NCBI RefSeq assembly: GCF_902859935.1
Contig: NZ_CADIKI010000003.1
Coordinates: 248,001 to 312,000 of the forward strand
DNA length: 64,000 nt
DNA from: Paraburkholderia fynbosensis
GTDB taxonomy: Bacteria > Pseudomonadota > Gammaproteobacteria > Burkholderiales > Burkholderiaceae
Direction: 5' to 3'
Below, piece by piece: positions 54,754 through 63,430 of the stretch; positions within the stretch are counted from its first letter, which is position 1; every line of letters starts with the position of its first letter. Both the position numbers and the translations under genes were made by a program. The notes under the pieces are model-generated. The model saw nothing but the letters and a program-made list of their open reading frames with translations. It was not told where the DNA came from and made no database searches.

Positions 54754-55212
54754 TCAGCTCGCAGTCACAGCGATCTGCCCGAACCGAGCGAGTGCCCCTC
54801 CTGCGACATAGGATGCATCTGGCTCGCCAACTAACGACAACAAGGCAAGCACCCTGTCCAGCGTGCGCGAGCCATGAGGTAGGGAAACGAAAGCGCCGAC
54901 CGTACAACGAATCTTCTCGCGAGTACCTTCGCTCGTAAATTTCGCCACAGCGGATTGAATCTCCGGCGGCGATTCGAAAGATCCATCCTTTAACGCCACA
55001 TACACCCGAACCTGGCGATCAACCTCTATCGCCAATCGATACGACGGACCGCCTTGCTCGATAAGTACTCCAATTAATCGCGAACTTCGCCGGTTGTGCA
55101 GAATTGCAAGAATCCTCAATTCGTTGTCCGCGCAAGGGCGCACGAAATACGCCGCGCACTTTTCAGATTCCGCTTGCCCGCCTTCCCCGTCGTCCTTCAC
55201 CCCGGGTTGCAC
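54754..55212 (-). CDS. Hypothetical protein, start uncertain
   Basis: An open frame of up to 152 aa. From about residue 25 onward it has a plausible soluble-protein composition (RLIGVLIEQGG, YRLAIEVDRQVRVYVALKDG) but no motif I recognise. Its first ~20 residues (QPGVKDDGEGG) look like the out-of-frame continuation of the adjacent decayed transposase fragment, so the true start is probably downstream, or the whole frame is non-coding. No neighbours on the same strand suggest a role. Confidence 0.35.
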   Translation of the reverse strand: MQPGVKDDGEGGQAESEKCAAYFVRPCADNELRILAILHNRRSSRLIGVLIEQGGPSYRLAIEVDRQVRVYVALKDGSFESPPEIQSAVAKFTSEGTREKIRCTVGAFVSLPHGSRTLDRVLALLSLVGEPDASYVAGGALARFGQIAVTAS

Positions 55213-55323
55213 TGCGTCTGTTCAACCACGCCAATATCGCCGTGCCTTGAGTCGCCTTCGAGCAGCCACCGCCAGCAGCTCGAACTCGAGCGCGTACCGT
55301 GCACGCCTTGTCTTGCCTGTCAC
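55180..55323 (-). pseudogene. Decayed IS3-family OrfA transposase fragment
   Basis: A GTG at 55323 with AAGGAG 7 nt upstream opens a frame reading MTGKTRRARYALEFELLAV, close to the conserved start of IS3-family OrfA proteins. It then shifts frame; in the next frame LLEGDSRHGDIGVVEQT matches the helix-turn-helix region ending in GVVEQT that is typical of these proteins. The first frame ends at 55222. No OrfB or terminal inverted repeats were found, so only a stub remains. Confidence 0.6.
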
Positions 55324-55628
55324 CGTTCTTCTCCTTGCTTGATTTGATCTGCTCAACAGCAGACTCGTTTTCCCACGGCACGCTCATTCCGACATCCGTC
55401 TATCCGGGTTTCAGCGTGCGCTATCAGACAGAGCTATGGCTCACGTGAGGAGAAGATCACCCTGCGCCAGTGCTTCCATCTAAGGAAGGTCTGCAAAAGT
55501 CCCGCATTTGATGATTGCACTTCGATGATTTTCATCACCGAAGAATCGATTGAAAACGGGCCATGTGAACACGCATTCAGTTGGACAGTTCCAACTCGCC
55601 TACCAATCTCGATAACGGGATCAGACAT
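55324..55628. other. Intergenic region before the second polysaccharide cluster
   Basis: About 300 bp, relatively A+T rich, between the transposase stub and the first glycosyltransferase of the second cluster. It is the expected place for that cluster's promoter, but no convincing -35/-10 pair stood out. No gene recognised. Confidence 0.4.
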
Positions 55629-56774
55629 ATGAAAGACATCGTGCATATCACGGAAGCCTTCGGAGGGGGGGTTCTGTCGATGCTGACCGAGCTTTCCAAT
55701 CGCGCCGCGGAAGCGGGGGCGAATGTATCCGTGATTTACTCGTTACGGCGAGAAACGCCTGCAAACTTCGAAAGTCTGTTTCATCCAAAAGTAAAGATGA
55801 CCCACGTATCGATGTGCAGAGAGATCAGTTTCAAGAAAGACTGGTCCAGCCTGCTCGCGCTGGTTCAAAATTTACGTGACCGTAATCCGCAAGTCATCCA
55901 CCTTCACTCGTCGAAAGCAGGTGTTCTCGGGCGAGCCGCGGCCAAAATAGCGTCCCCTCACGCCAAAGTATTTTATTCACCGCACGGCCCCGCTTTTCTC
56001 CGGCGTGATGTATCGCCTGCGAAACAGTACACCTATTTGAGCTTTGAACGTCTCGCCAACTTCATTGGCGGAACGATCGTTGCATGTTCACGTAGTGAAC
56101 TTCATGAAATCAAAGGCCGGGTTCACGCACACTCGTCCATCCTGATCGAGAACGGCGTCGATATCGATGAAATCCCGCAGCGCTGCAAACGAAGCGACGA
56201 CAAGGTGATGATCGGCATGACGGGCCGCGCTTCGTTCCAGAAGAACCATGAGGTGTTTCTCAAGCTGGCGAACGAATTTCGCGATCCCTCCGTGAGCTTT
56301 ATGTGGATCGGTGGGACCGAAGAAGAAGTGCCCGACGCGTACCGCGGCGACGCGGTCACGTGCAGCGGCTGGGTCACCCGTGCGCGCGCATTGGAGCTGA
56401 TGTCACAACTTGACGTCTATGTTCAGACGTCACGCTGGGAAGGAATGCCGATGGCGCTAATCGAAGCACAAGTCGCGGGTATTCCCGCGGTGGTGACCAA
56501 CGTTGTGGGCAATCGCGACATTGTCATTCATTGCGTTACCGGCTTTGTGGCGTCCAACGACGAAGAGTTAGCGAAATATCTCGCTCTTCTGCGTGACAAC
56601 CCGACGCTTCGTCAGCAAATGGGTGCCGCAGCGAGAAAGCGGGCTATGGAGCGCTTTTCAATGGACCTGATCTTTCGCGAATGGCAACTGCTTTACGGCT
56701 TGGCCGACGAGCGCATTACCCGCAATGAGCCGCTGATCGTTGACATCGCTCATCCGTATGACGTCAATAGCTAA
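55629..56774 (+). CDS. GT4 glycosyltransferase
   Basis: 381-aa GT-B transferase. KDIVHITEAFGGGVLSML at the N-terminus, HLHSSKAGVLGRAAA near residue 95, IENGVDIDEIP near 178, GMTGRASFQKNHEVFLKL near 198 and the E-x7-E motif in SRWEGMPMALIEAQVAGIP near 273-291. The frame is open from 55581, but the ATG at 55629 precedes the first conserved residues. First gene of the second (exopolysaccharide-type) cluster; next transferase follows within 15 bp. Confidence 0.88.
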   Translation: MKDIVHITEAFGGGVLSMLTELSNRAAEAGANVSVIYSLRRETPANFESLFHPKVKMTHVSMCREISFKKDWSSLLALVQNLRDRNPQVIHLHSSKAGVLGRAAAKIASPHAKVFYSPHGPAFLRRDVSPAKQYTYLSFERLANFIGGTIVACSRSELHEIKGRVHAHSSILIENGVDIDEIPQRCKRSDDKVMIGMTGRASFQKNHEVFLKLANEFRDPSVSFMWIGGTEEEVPDAYRGDAVTCSGWVTRARALELMSQLDVYVQTSRWEGMPMALIEAQVAGIPAVVTNVVGNRDIVIHCVTGFVASNDEELAKYLALLRDNPTLRQQMGAAARKRAMERFSMDLIFREWQLLYGLADERITRNEPLIVDIAHPYDVNS

Positions 56775-56787
56775 CCGGAGATCACGG

Positions 56788-57885
56788 TTGAAAAACATGC
56801 AACCTGCCGCACCCTCATTCATCTACAACGGTCGCTTCGCTACTCAGAAGACGACCGGGGTACAGCGCGTGGCACGTGAGCTGATCGCGGCGCTTGGACA
56901 CCTACCGGACAATGGTGGCGTCACCCTTGTCGTTCCGCCGCAGCCGGAATTGCAGTCCGTGGCTGGCACCCATTTAGTCAAGATCGGCTTTGGAAAAGGC
57001 GTGTTCTGGGAACAGCTCGTGCTTCCCCTATTCGCGGGCCGGCATCGTATTGTCAATCTCAGCAACTCGGCCTCGATCTTTCGTCTGAATCAGGTCATCT
57101 ACATGCACGACGCGGCGGTATTCGATGTGCCGGCGCATTTCTCGCGACGCTTCCGTGCATGGTACCGATTCATGTTCTGGATTCTGGCGCGAACGTCGAG
57201 CTGCGTGGTGACCAATTCGGATTTCTCGCGGCAGCGCCTTGCGCACCATTGCGCTGTGCCGGCCGAACGCATCAGCGTCGTTCCGCTTGGGGCGGATCAT
57301 CTGGATGCGATCACACCCGACGCAAGTGTTTTGCAGGAACACGGCCTCGTGTCGAAGCGTTTCGTCCTTGCGGTCAGCAACATGAACCCCACCAAGAACT
57401 TTGGCCGCATTCTCGAATCCTTCCGCCAGCTCAATGATCCTTCGATTGATCTGGTGATCGTTGGCATGAAGAACGCGAGCGTGTTCGGCGAGGTTCAGGA
57501 CATGCGAGCGATCGCGCCCAACATCAAAGCCGTGGGGTATCTCAACGACCAGAAGTTGAAGGCCCTGTATCAGCATGCGCACTGCTTCGTTTATCCGTCT
57601 ATTTACGAAGGATTTGGCATTCCACCGCTCGAGGCCATGCGCTGCGGCTGCCCGGTTATCGTGGCCCGCTCTTCGGCACTACCGGAGACGTGCGGCGACG
57701 CAGCGCTCTATTGCGACCCCTTCTCTTCAGAAGATATTGCGGACAAGATGCGCACGCTGCTCTCTAAGCCCGACATCAGATCGACCATGATCGAGCGTGG
57801 TTATTCGCACGCGGCCAGATTCCGCTGGGACACAAGCGCCGAGATGCTCCGGCAAGTCATCAATCGATCCTGGCGCAACCCATGA
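56788..57885 (+). CDS. GT4 glycosyltransferase (GVQR subgroup)
   Basis: About 365 aa. The acceptor-side loop FATQKTTGVQRVARE near residue 16-30 is shared by a subgroup of mannosyl-type transferases. Donor-side motifs are NPTKNFGRILESF near 195 and the E-x7-E region YEGFGIPPLEAMRCG near 273-287. GGAG lies 7 nt before the TTG at 56788; an ATG at 56797 is an alternative with a poorly placed ribosome site. Mannosyl specificity is suggested only by family habit. Confidence 0.85.
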   Translation: MKNMQPAAPSFIYNGRFATQKTTGVQRVARELIAALGHLPDNGGVTLVVPPQPELQSVAGTHLVKIGFGKGVFWEQLVLPLFAGRHRIVNLSNSASIFRLNQVIYMHDAAVFDVPAHFSRRFRAWYRFMFWILARTSSCVVTNSDFSRQRLAHHCAVPAERISVVPLGADHLDAITPDASVLQEHGLVSKRFVLAVSNMNPTKNFGRILESFRQLNDPSIDLVIVGMKNASVFGEVQDMRAIAPNIKAVGYLNDQKLKALYQHAHCFVYPSIYEGFGIPPLEAMRCGCPVIVARSSALPETCGDAALYCDPFSSEDIADKMRTLLSKPDIRSTMIERGYSHAARFRWDTSAEMLRQVINRSWRNP

Positions 57886-57972
57886 AGGCGCTTTGAAGTC
57901 TGGCGGCCGGCCTTCGCGCTCAGTCCGCTCGGCGTGGCCGCCGGGCCTATTCAGAGTTTAAGGAGAACATCA

Positions 57973-59169
57973 GTGAGGTTGGGCATTTATTGCGATTCGG
58001 GTGTCAACGGCGGTCACGAAGAAATGCTCAAGCGACTGATTCTCGCGCTTGTGCAGTCTCCGGGAATTGTCAGCTTTCATATTCTGGTACCGACCCAGAA
58101 TAAGCCAATGTCCGATTTTGCCAGCGACATTGCGGCCCAGCATCGCCAGGTCGTCGTCACCCCGCTGCCTTTCACGACCGAGTCGATTCACGGCAATCCT
58201 CTCGCGCTACTGGCGACGTCATGGAGCACCGCGGCCAAATTGCGCGCGCTGAATCTGACGAAACTGGTGATCGCTCAAGGCACGATCGTGTCGGCAATGA
58301 CCGGTTTGCTTGCTGCGCGACTGGCTCGCACGACGGCCGTCAGCTACATTCCACTAATAGATGATGCCGCGCAAGCGGGCGCGCCCATTGCCGAACGCGT
58401 CAAATCGCGCGTTAAACGCGCGTTATACCAGCTGCCGCACCAGTACATCACGCTCAACGATCATCTGCGCGAAAAACTGCTGAAGCAGGCGCCAGACACG
58501 CCCGCCGCGATTCTCGAAAACTATGTCGACAATCGATTCAGCCGTTCCACGCTTACCCGTGAAACGGCGCGTAGCTCACTCGGTTTGCCGCGAAGCGGAA
58601 AGTTCATTTGCGCGCAGATTGGCCGGATTCACTTTCAGCATAAACGGCAAAGCTTCCTGCTCGCCGCCATCGAGAAGCACCCCGATGCCTTTGCGAATAG
58701 CATTGTGCTAATCGTCGGTGACGGCCCCGACGCGGATAAGTTACAACAAGCTGTGAAAGGAAGCGAGGTTCTGTCGCGTTGCGTGCGCATCATCGGCCCG
58801 CAAGCCGACGTGCTGCCCTACATCCTGGCGAGCGACGTCGTCGTGTTGCCCTCGGCCTATGAGGGCGTGCCGCTTGTGATGATCGAGGCCGTGCTGGCCG
58901 GGCGCCCTATCGTGGCATCGCAGGTATCGGCACTCAGCTCTTACCTGCCGGCCGAATTGCTGTTTCCTGTTCACGATCACGACGCGTTCGTCGAAAAGAT
59001 CTTTTCGGCACCTGCCTATCCGCTGTCCGGCCTGACGGATTCTTTCCGGGTGCGATTCTCTCGTGAAGCGTTCGATGCTCAGGCGCAGGAAGTGTTACTG
59101 CAGCCCGTGCCGCAACGTCGCGTTGCGGCCCATCTCGAGCACAATACCGCGGATCTCGGTACAAAGTAG
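57973..59169 (+). CDS. GT4 glycosyltransferase whose 3' end lies in a duplicated junction
   Basis: 398-aa GT-B transferase. The GTG at 57973 has AAGGAG 7 nt upstream; an open frame runs back to 57934 without GT features. GIYCDSGVNGGHEEMLKRL at the N-terminus, NYVDNRFSRS near 183, IGRIHFQHKRQSF near 215 and the donor motif SAYEGVPLVMIEAVLAGRP near 294-312. Its last ~75 codons fall in an imperfect direct repeat whose other copy sits at the end of the convergent flippase gene. Third transferase of the second cluster. Confidence 0.87.
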   Translation: MRLGIYCDSGVNGGHEEMLKRLILALVQSPGIVSFHILVPTQNKPMSDFASDIAAQHRQVVVTPLPFTTESIHGNPLALLATSWSTAAKLRALNLTKLVIAQGTIVSAMTGLLAARLARTTAVSYIPLIDDAAQAGAPIAERVKSRVKRALYQLPHQYITLNDHLREKLLKQAPDTPAAILENYVDNRFSRSTLTRETARSSLGLPRSGKFICAQIGRIHFQHKRQSFLLAAIEKHPDAFANSIVLIVGDGPDADKLQQAVKGSEVLSRCVRIIGPQADVLPYILASDVVVLPSAYEGVPLVMIEAVLAGRPIVASQVSALSSYLPAELLFPVHDHDAFVEKIFSAPAYPLSGLTDSFRVRFSREAFDAQAQEVLLQPVPQRRVAAHLEHNTADLGTK

Positions 59170-59229
59170 CGCGCTCAGGTTCAGCAGAAACGTTGTATCG
59201 AAGGCCATGGCACCAAGCAGCAATCTCCA
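58941..59229. repeat. Junction repeat, copy A
   Basis: About 290 bp carrying the 3' end of the plus-strand glycosyltransferase and, antisense to it, a remnant of the flippase 3' end. On the minus strand it still reads CTEIRGIVLEMGRN and ends in HGLQ-stop, like the true flippase tail. It aligns with copy B at offsets of 335-343 bp. Confidence 0.85.
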
Positions 59230-59273
59230 CGGCCTCGATTATGACGACATCATGTCGTGATAATCGAGGCCGT
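59229..59273. repeat. 21-bp palindrome with 3-nt loop between the two junction repeats
   Basis: The arms 59229-59249 and 59253-59273 are complementary except for one internal pair. It begins exactly where copy A diverges from copy B. It could work as a terminator for the convergent transcripts, though there is no T tract, or be the scar of the event that made the repeats. Confidence 0.8.
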
Positions 59274-59275
59274 TC

Positions 59276-59568
59276 TGACTTGCCGGGCGCAGTGCTGCTT
59301 CCTGTTCACGATCGATCAGAACGTGGTTCGTCGAAAGAGTCTATTCCGCACCCACCACCGCCCCGTTCTCCGAACTGGCGGATTCTTTCCGGATGAGGTT
59401 CTCTCGAGAAGCGTTTGACGCCCAGGCGCAGAGAGTATTACTGCAGCCCCTGCCGCAACGCCACGTTGCGGACCATTTTGAGCACAATGCCGCGGATCTC
59501 GGCGCACAATAGCGATCGGTCCAGCAGGAAGGTTGCGCCGAAAACCACCGCACCCAGCGCAATCTCCA
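59276..59568. repeat. Junction repeat, copy B
   Basis: Matches copy A through shared blocks such as TTCCTGTTCACGATC, GGATTCTTTCCGG, CTGCAGCCC and CGCGGATCTCGG. Here the flippase 3' end is intact (minus strand), while the plus-strand glycosyltransferase tail is broken by small insertions and stops after the block LLPVHD. A roughly 8-bp net insertion explains the offset change from 335 to 343. Confidence 0.85.
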
Positions 59569-60919
59569 GAACCAGCTTTACGCCAGGGTGCACAGACCCG
59601 TGCAGCAGGCCGGACGCGATCCAGACGCTCGCCACCATCGGCACGGTCATTCGCAGCGGAATGAAGCAGGCATTGAGATATTCGCCGAAACTCGGACCCA
59701 GAACGCGCTTGATCAAGAGCAGATACATCGGCAGAAACGCGATCACTTCGACCGCGAGTAACCCAAATGCGACGCCTAGTGCACCACCCATATAAGCGCC
59801 AACGATAATGGCGGGCACCATCGTCGCGGTTTTCGCCAGGTTGAACCAGAAACTCAGCCTGATCTTCCCGGTCGCCATCATCAGCGAGGTGACTGGATGG
59901 CCTATGGAGCGGAATGCCCCCACCAGACAAAGCACTTGCATGATCGGTGTAATCCAGAGCCATTTCGCACCGAACATGCTCACGACAAAATCAGGGCCCG
60001 CGATCAGAAGCCCAAACACGAGCGGAAAGTTGAACATCGCCATGAAACCCGTCAGCTTGAAGTAGTTCGTACGAAGCTTCGCCGTGTCGTCCTGGATGAT
60101 CGAAAAGACCGGAAAGAGTACGCGCGTGAAGAACGGGTTGAGCCGCGCCGGAAAACCGACGGCGCAATTGTGTGCGAGGTTGAAGCCCCCAAGCGTTGCC
60201 GCGCCTAACGCCCGGCCCGCCACGATGCCGCCGAAATTGAAGTTCAGGTAGAACACCATCGCGTCCATGGCCTGGAAGACGCCAAAGCCTAGATACGACC
60301 TCGTGTCCGCAAGTCGGAATCGCCATGCGGGTTTGTGCAGCTTGCGCCCGCTTACATTGAGCATGAGCGTACGACATGCCGTTCCGGTCAGTGCACCGTA
60401 AATCGGAGCGTAGGCGCCATAGCCGCGCATCGCGAAGACAAGCGTCGTGACGAACAACATCAGCGTGGACGCAACCTCGATCTTCGAGAGCATATTGAAC
60501 ATCAGCTCCCGCTCCATCAGCGACCGGTACTGCAAACCATGCGGCGAGATGAAGAACAACAGTGCACCGAGACCCATCAGCGACTTGAGCTCGGGCTCCG
60601 AGAAAAACCACGCCGCGAGACCGCTTCCGGCAAGCAAGACCCCGCCAAGGACCGCACCGAACATGACATTGAGCCAGTACAGCGATGACAACTCCTGCGT
60701 GGTCACGTTCTTACGCTGTACGATCGCCGTGCTCAGTCCCATGTCGAGAAACATGTCGGCCAGCGTCGTGAACAGCGAAACCATACTCACCAGCCCCAAC
60801 TCGGCCGGCCTCAGCAAGCGGGCCAATATGGCCACCTGCACGAACTGTACGCTGACCGTCAGGATCATCGACGTCGCCGACCACTTCGCCCCGGAAATCG
60901 CTTTTTCTCGTAGTGACAT
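59438..60919 (-). CDS. Polysaccharide flippase of the Wzx/WzxC (MOP) family
   Basis: 493-aa membrane protein with about 12-14 hydrophobic segments. SLREKAISGAKWSATSMI at the N-terminus and LARLLRPAELGLVSMV near residue 36-51 are typical of WzxC-type lipid-linked oligosaccharide translocases. The ATG at 60919 has AGGA 5 nt upstream. It would move undecaprenyl-linked repeat units to the periplasm for Wzy-dependent polymerisation, in contrast to the ABC route of the first cluster. Its 3' end lies in junction repeat copy B, facing the GT4 gene. Confidence 0.9.
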   Translation of the reverse strand: MSLREKAISGAKWSATSMILTVSVQFVQVAILARLLRPAELGLVSMVSLFTTLADMFLDMGLSTAIVQRKNVTTQELSSLYWLNVMFGAVLGGVLLAGSGLAAWFFSEPELKSLMGLGALLFFISPHGLQYRSLMERELMFNMLSKIEVASTLMLFVTTLVFAMRGYGAYAPIYGALTGTACRTLMLNVSGRKLHKPAWRFRLADTRSYLGFGVFQAMDAMVFYLNFNFGGIVAGRALGAATLGGFNLAHNCAVGFPARLNPFFTRVLFPVFSIIQDDTAKLRTNYFKLTGFMAMFNFPLVFGLLIAGPDFVVSMFGAKWLWITPIMQVLCLVGAFRSIGHPVTSLMMATGKIRLSFWFNLAKTATMVPAIIVGAYMGGALGVAFGLLAVEVIAFLPMYLLLIKRVLGPSFGEYLNACFIPLRMTVPMVASVWIASGLLHGSVHPGVKLVLEIALGAVVFGATFLLDRSLLCAEIRGIVLKMVRNVALRQGLQ

Positions 60920-61009
60920 TACTTTCCTATCGTCCAAATACCACAGGGCAGCACCGGCGCACGCGTATTCGGAAAAAATAGATCAGCGGGTTGTAGGAGC
61001 GTGTGCCCA

Positions 61010-61040
61010 GACCTGACTGGCGGTCCACCAGTATCAGGTC
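61010..61040. terminator. Hairpin after the Wzc-like gene
   Basis: GACCTGACTGG pairs with CCAG-TA-TCAGGTC, a stem with a 2-nt bulge, 11 bp beyond the stop of the kinase gene and before the flippase. It lacks a T tract, so it may attenuate rather than end transcription. Confidence 0.4.
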
Positions 61041-61050
61041 CGGGTCGGGT

Positions 61051-63312
61051 TCAATAGCGCCGGCCGCCTTTCAGGCCGTACTCGTCATTCTCGCCATATC
61101 GCGACGGCAGAAAGCCGTTGAAGATATGTCCACCGACGTTTGCACCGACGTTCGCCAGACGCTGAAGCGTTTCTTCCAGCTGGCGGGAACCGGTATGGTC
61201 GGCGCGCGACACGAGCAGAACCAGATCGCAACCTTGCGCCGCGATCGTCACGGCATCGCTCACCGGAAGAACCGGTGGCGAGTCGATCACCACGAAATCG
61301 TAGGTTTCGCGCAGCGTGCTGAGCATTTCCCGGAAAGCGGGACTGCTGAGAAGTTCGGCAGGATTCGACGGATAAGCGTCGCCCGCTCCCATCACCGACA
61401 GATTGGTTCCATCCTGCCTCACGATCGCTTCGTCGAGCGTCGCCGTTTTCTTGAGTACTTCCGCCAGTCCGGGCCCCGCGGGGTCCTGCTGCAGACGGCC
61501 CAGTTTCCCCTGCCGCATGTCGCCGTCGATCAGAAGAACCGATTCTTCGGTTTGCGACAACAGGTAGGCGAAGTTTGACGAAACAAAGCTTTTCCCCACG
61601 CCTTGTGTCGGGCCGGTGAACAGAATCACCTTGTTGGTCCGCTCGCTGCTGACTTTCGCAAGCATGGCTCGCACGCTGCTCGGCAATGCACGCAATGCTT
61701 CGACACTCGGATCTCGCGGACTGCTCACCGCGAGCAGTTTCATCGGTTGATCCTGATTGTTGCGCGAGTCGCTAACGCCGCGCAACTGCGCCTTGGAACG
61801 CGCGACCACGGCGAGACGCGGCAGGTCGGAAACGTAGTCAATTTCCTGCGGCGTACGGAATTCCCTGCGCTGAAGCGACACGAAGTGAACCGTGACCGTT
61901 GCCGCAAACAACCCGCCGAGGAACGAACCGAGCAGGATGATCGCCTTGCGCGGCCACGACGGCTTCTCCGGCGCAACGGCCCAGTCCATGACGTTCACGC
62001 CGGACGCAGTACTCGCTGCCGCTACTTCGAGCTGCTGAATGTTGGCCAGCACGCCGGTGTAAATCTGCTTGTTGATGGAGACATCGCTGGACAGTCTCAC
62101 GAATTCGCGCTGGGTGGCCGGCAGATTCTTCGTGAGCTCGCCGGTGCGCGAAATCTCGCGGCCCACCTGCTCCAATTGCTGAACCAGTCCTCTGTACGTC
62201 GGGCTTTCCGGACCGAAGAGCTGACGCTTGTCTTCGAAGTCGAGTCGCAACTGCGCCTGCCTTTCAACGAGCCCGTTCATACGCGAAATGAGCGATGCGC
62301 CCTGTTGATCCATGTCGATGGCCTGATTCTGCGTCCGAAAATCATTCAGGCGGTCTTCCGCGGTCTGCAGTTCAGCCTTCAGTTTCGGCAGCCGCTCGCT
62401 CAGGGTTTGGAGTTTCATGTGTGCCTGAGCAGCGCGATCGTCGACATTGCGCTTCACGAAAGCATTGACGATCGCGTTGACCATCCGTTCCGCGCCCATC
62501 GCCGAAGTCGCCTGATAGCTCAACCTCATCATCGACGAGTCCCGCAACGACGTATTCTGGGCGGTTACGGCAGTCTTCAACCGACTGCTGACGTCTTCAT
62601 AAGCCGCTTGCGGCGACAGCCTGGACAGCGAGAACTCGATACCCGGCCGCGCGCGCAGGACGTCGATCCGCAGTTTGCCCGACGCGGCTTCATCATCGTT
62701 CGTGACCTGGAAAGTCGCGGTTTCCCCGACACGGCCCTGGACAAGTTGATGGCCGTCCTTGTCATACAAGGTCCAGTTGCCGTCTTCACCAGTCACCACG
62801 CGAAACTTTTCGCCCAGCGCGGCGTCAGGCACCTGGAAGATCCCGGGCTTTAGTTGCTCGCCGCCCCAGGCGAACCCGCTCAGCCCCAGAAACGGCTTCC
62901 TCAACCGGTTGCCGGCAGCATGGCGCGATGCGAAATAGCGGCCGATCAATGGAAAGTAACTTTCCGTTTGCACAACCGTATCGCTCCCCGTTGCCGCGAT
63001 TGCTTCGCCGACAATCGTGCGCGAACTCAGCACATCGGTTTCATCGTCGGCGGACTGGTCGGCCGACATCGTTCCCGATACGTCGGACAGCGCGCTGATC
63101 GGAGCGCCTGGCTTGATCTGCACACGCAGCAGCGCGTCAGCCCGGTATTGCGGCGTCGCGCTCAGAATGTACAGGCCGCCCGCCAGACAGCACACGCCGA
63201 CAATTGTTGAAAATAGCAACTTGTGTCGGGCGATGCTTCGCCAAAGGCCGGAAAATCCGTCGTTTTTGGCGGGAATCATGCCCATTGGCGACTGCCCGAT
63301 GTATGAACTCAT
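61051..63312 (-). CDS. Wzc/ExoP-type chain-length regulator and tyrosine autokinase
   Basis: 753-aa inner-membrane polysaccharide co-polymerase. A membrane segment near residues 30-50, a periplasmic Wzz domain with coiled-coil-like stretches (residues ~270-440), a second membrane segment near 460-480 after a PEKPSWPRK motif, then the BY-kinase domain: Walker A GPTQGVGKS near 566-574, Walker A' LLIDGDMRQG near 594, Walker B VVIDSPPVLP near 676. The C-terminus has only three tyrosines (SRY, DEY, RRY), fewer than in E. coli Wzc. It controls polymer length and export in Wzy-dependent systems. ATG at 63312. Confidence 0.93.
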   Translation of the reverse strand: MSSYIGQSPMGMIPAKNDGFSGLWRSIARHKLLFSTIVGVCCLAGGLYILSATPQYRADALLRVQIKPGAPISALSDVSGTMSADQSADDETDVLSSRTIVGEAIAATGSDTVVQTESYFPLIGRYFASRHAAGNRLRKPFLGLSGFAWGGEQLKPGIFQVPDAALGEKFRVVTGEDGNWTLYDKDGHQLVQGRVGETATFQVTNDDEAASGKLRIDVLRARPGIEFSLSRLSPQAAYEDVSSRLKTAVTAQNTSLRDSSMMRLSYQATSAMGAERMVNAIVNAFVKRNVDDRAAQAHMKLQTLSERLPKLKAELQTAEDRLNDFRTQNQAIDMDQQGASLISRMNGLVERQAQLRLDFEDKRQLFGPESPTYRGLVQQLEQVGREISRTGELTKNLPATQREFVRLSSDVSINKQIYTGVLANIQQLEVAAASTASGVNVMDWAVAPEKPSWPRKAIILLGSFLGGLFAATVTVHFVSLQRREFRTPQEIDYVSDLPRLAVVARSKAQLRGVSDSRNNQDQPMKLLAVSSPRDPSVEALRALPSSVRAMLAKVSSERTNKVILFTGPTQGVGKSFVSSNFAYLLSQTEESVLLIDGDMRQGKLGRLQQDPAGPGLAEVLKKTATLDEAIVRQDGTNLSVMGAGDAYPSNPAELLSSPAFREMLSTLRETYDFVVIDSPPVLPVSDAVTIAAQGCDLVLLVSRADHTGSRQLEETLQRLANVGANVGGHIFNGFLPSRYGENDEYGLKGGRRY

Positions 63313-63430
63313 TTTATTTTCCGCGATAAAAGACGAGGGTGACCTCGTTAGAACACACAAGCTTCCACTTTCCAGACTCGGGTCCAAGTGGAACTGCCCG
63401 GGAACTTCCATTCACGCCGTATATGTAACG

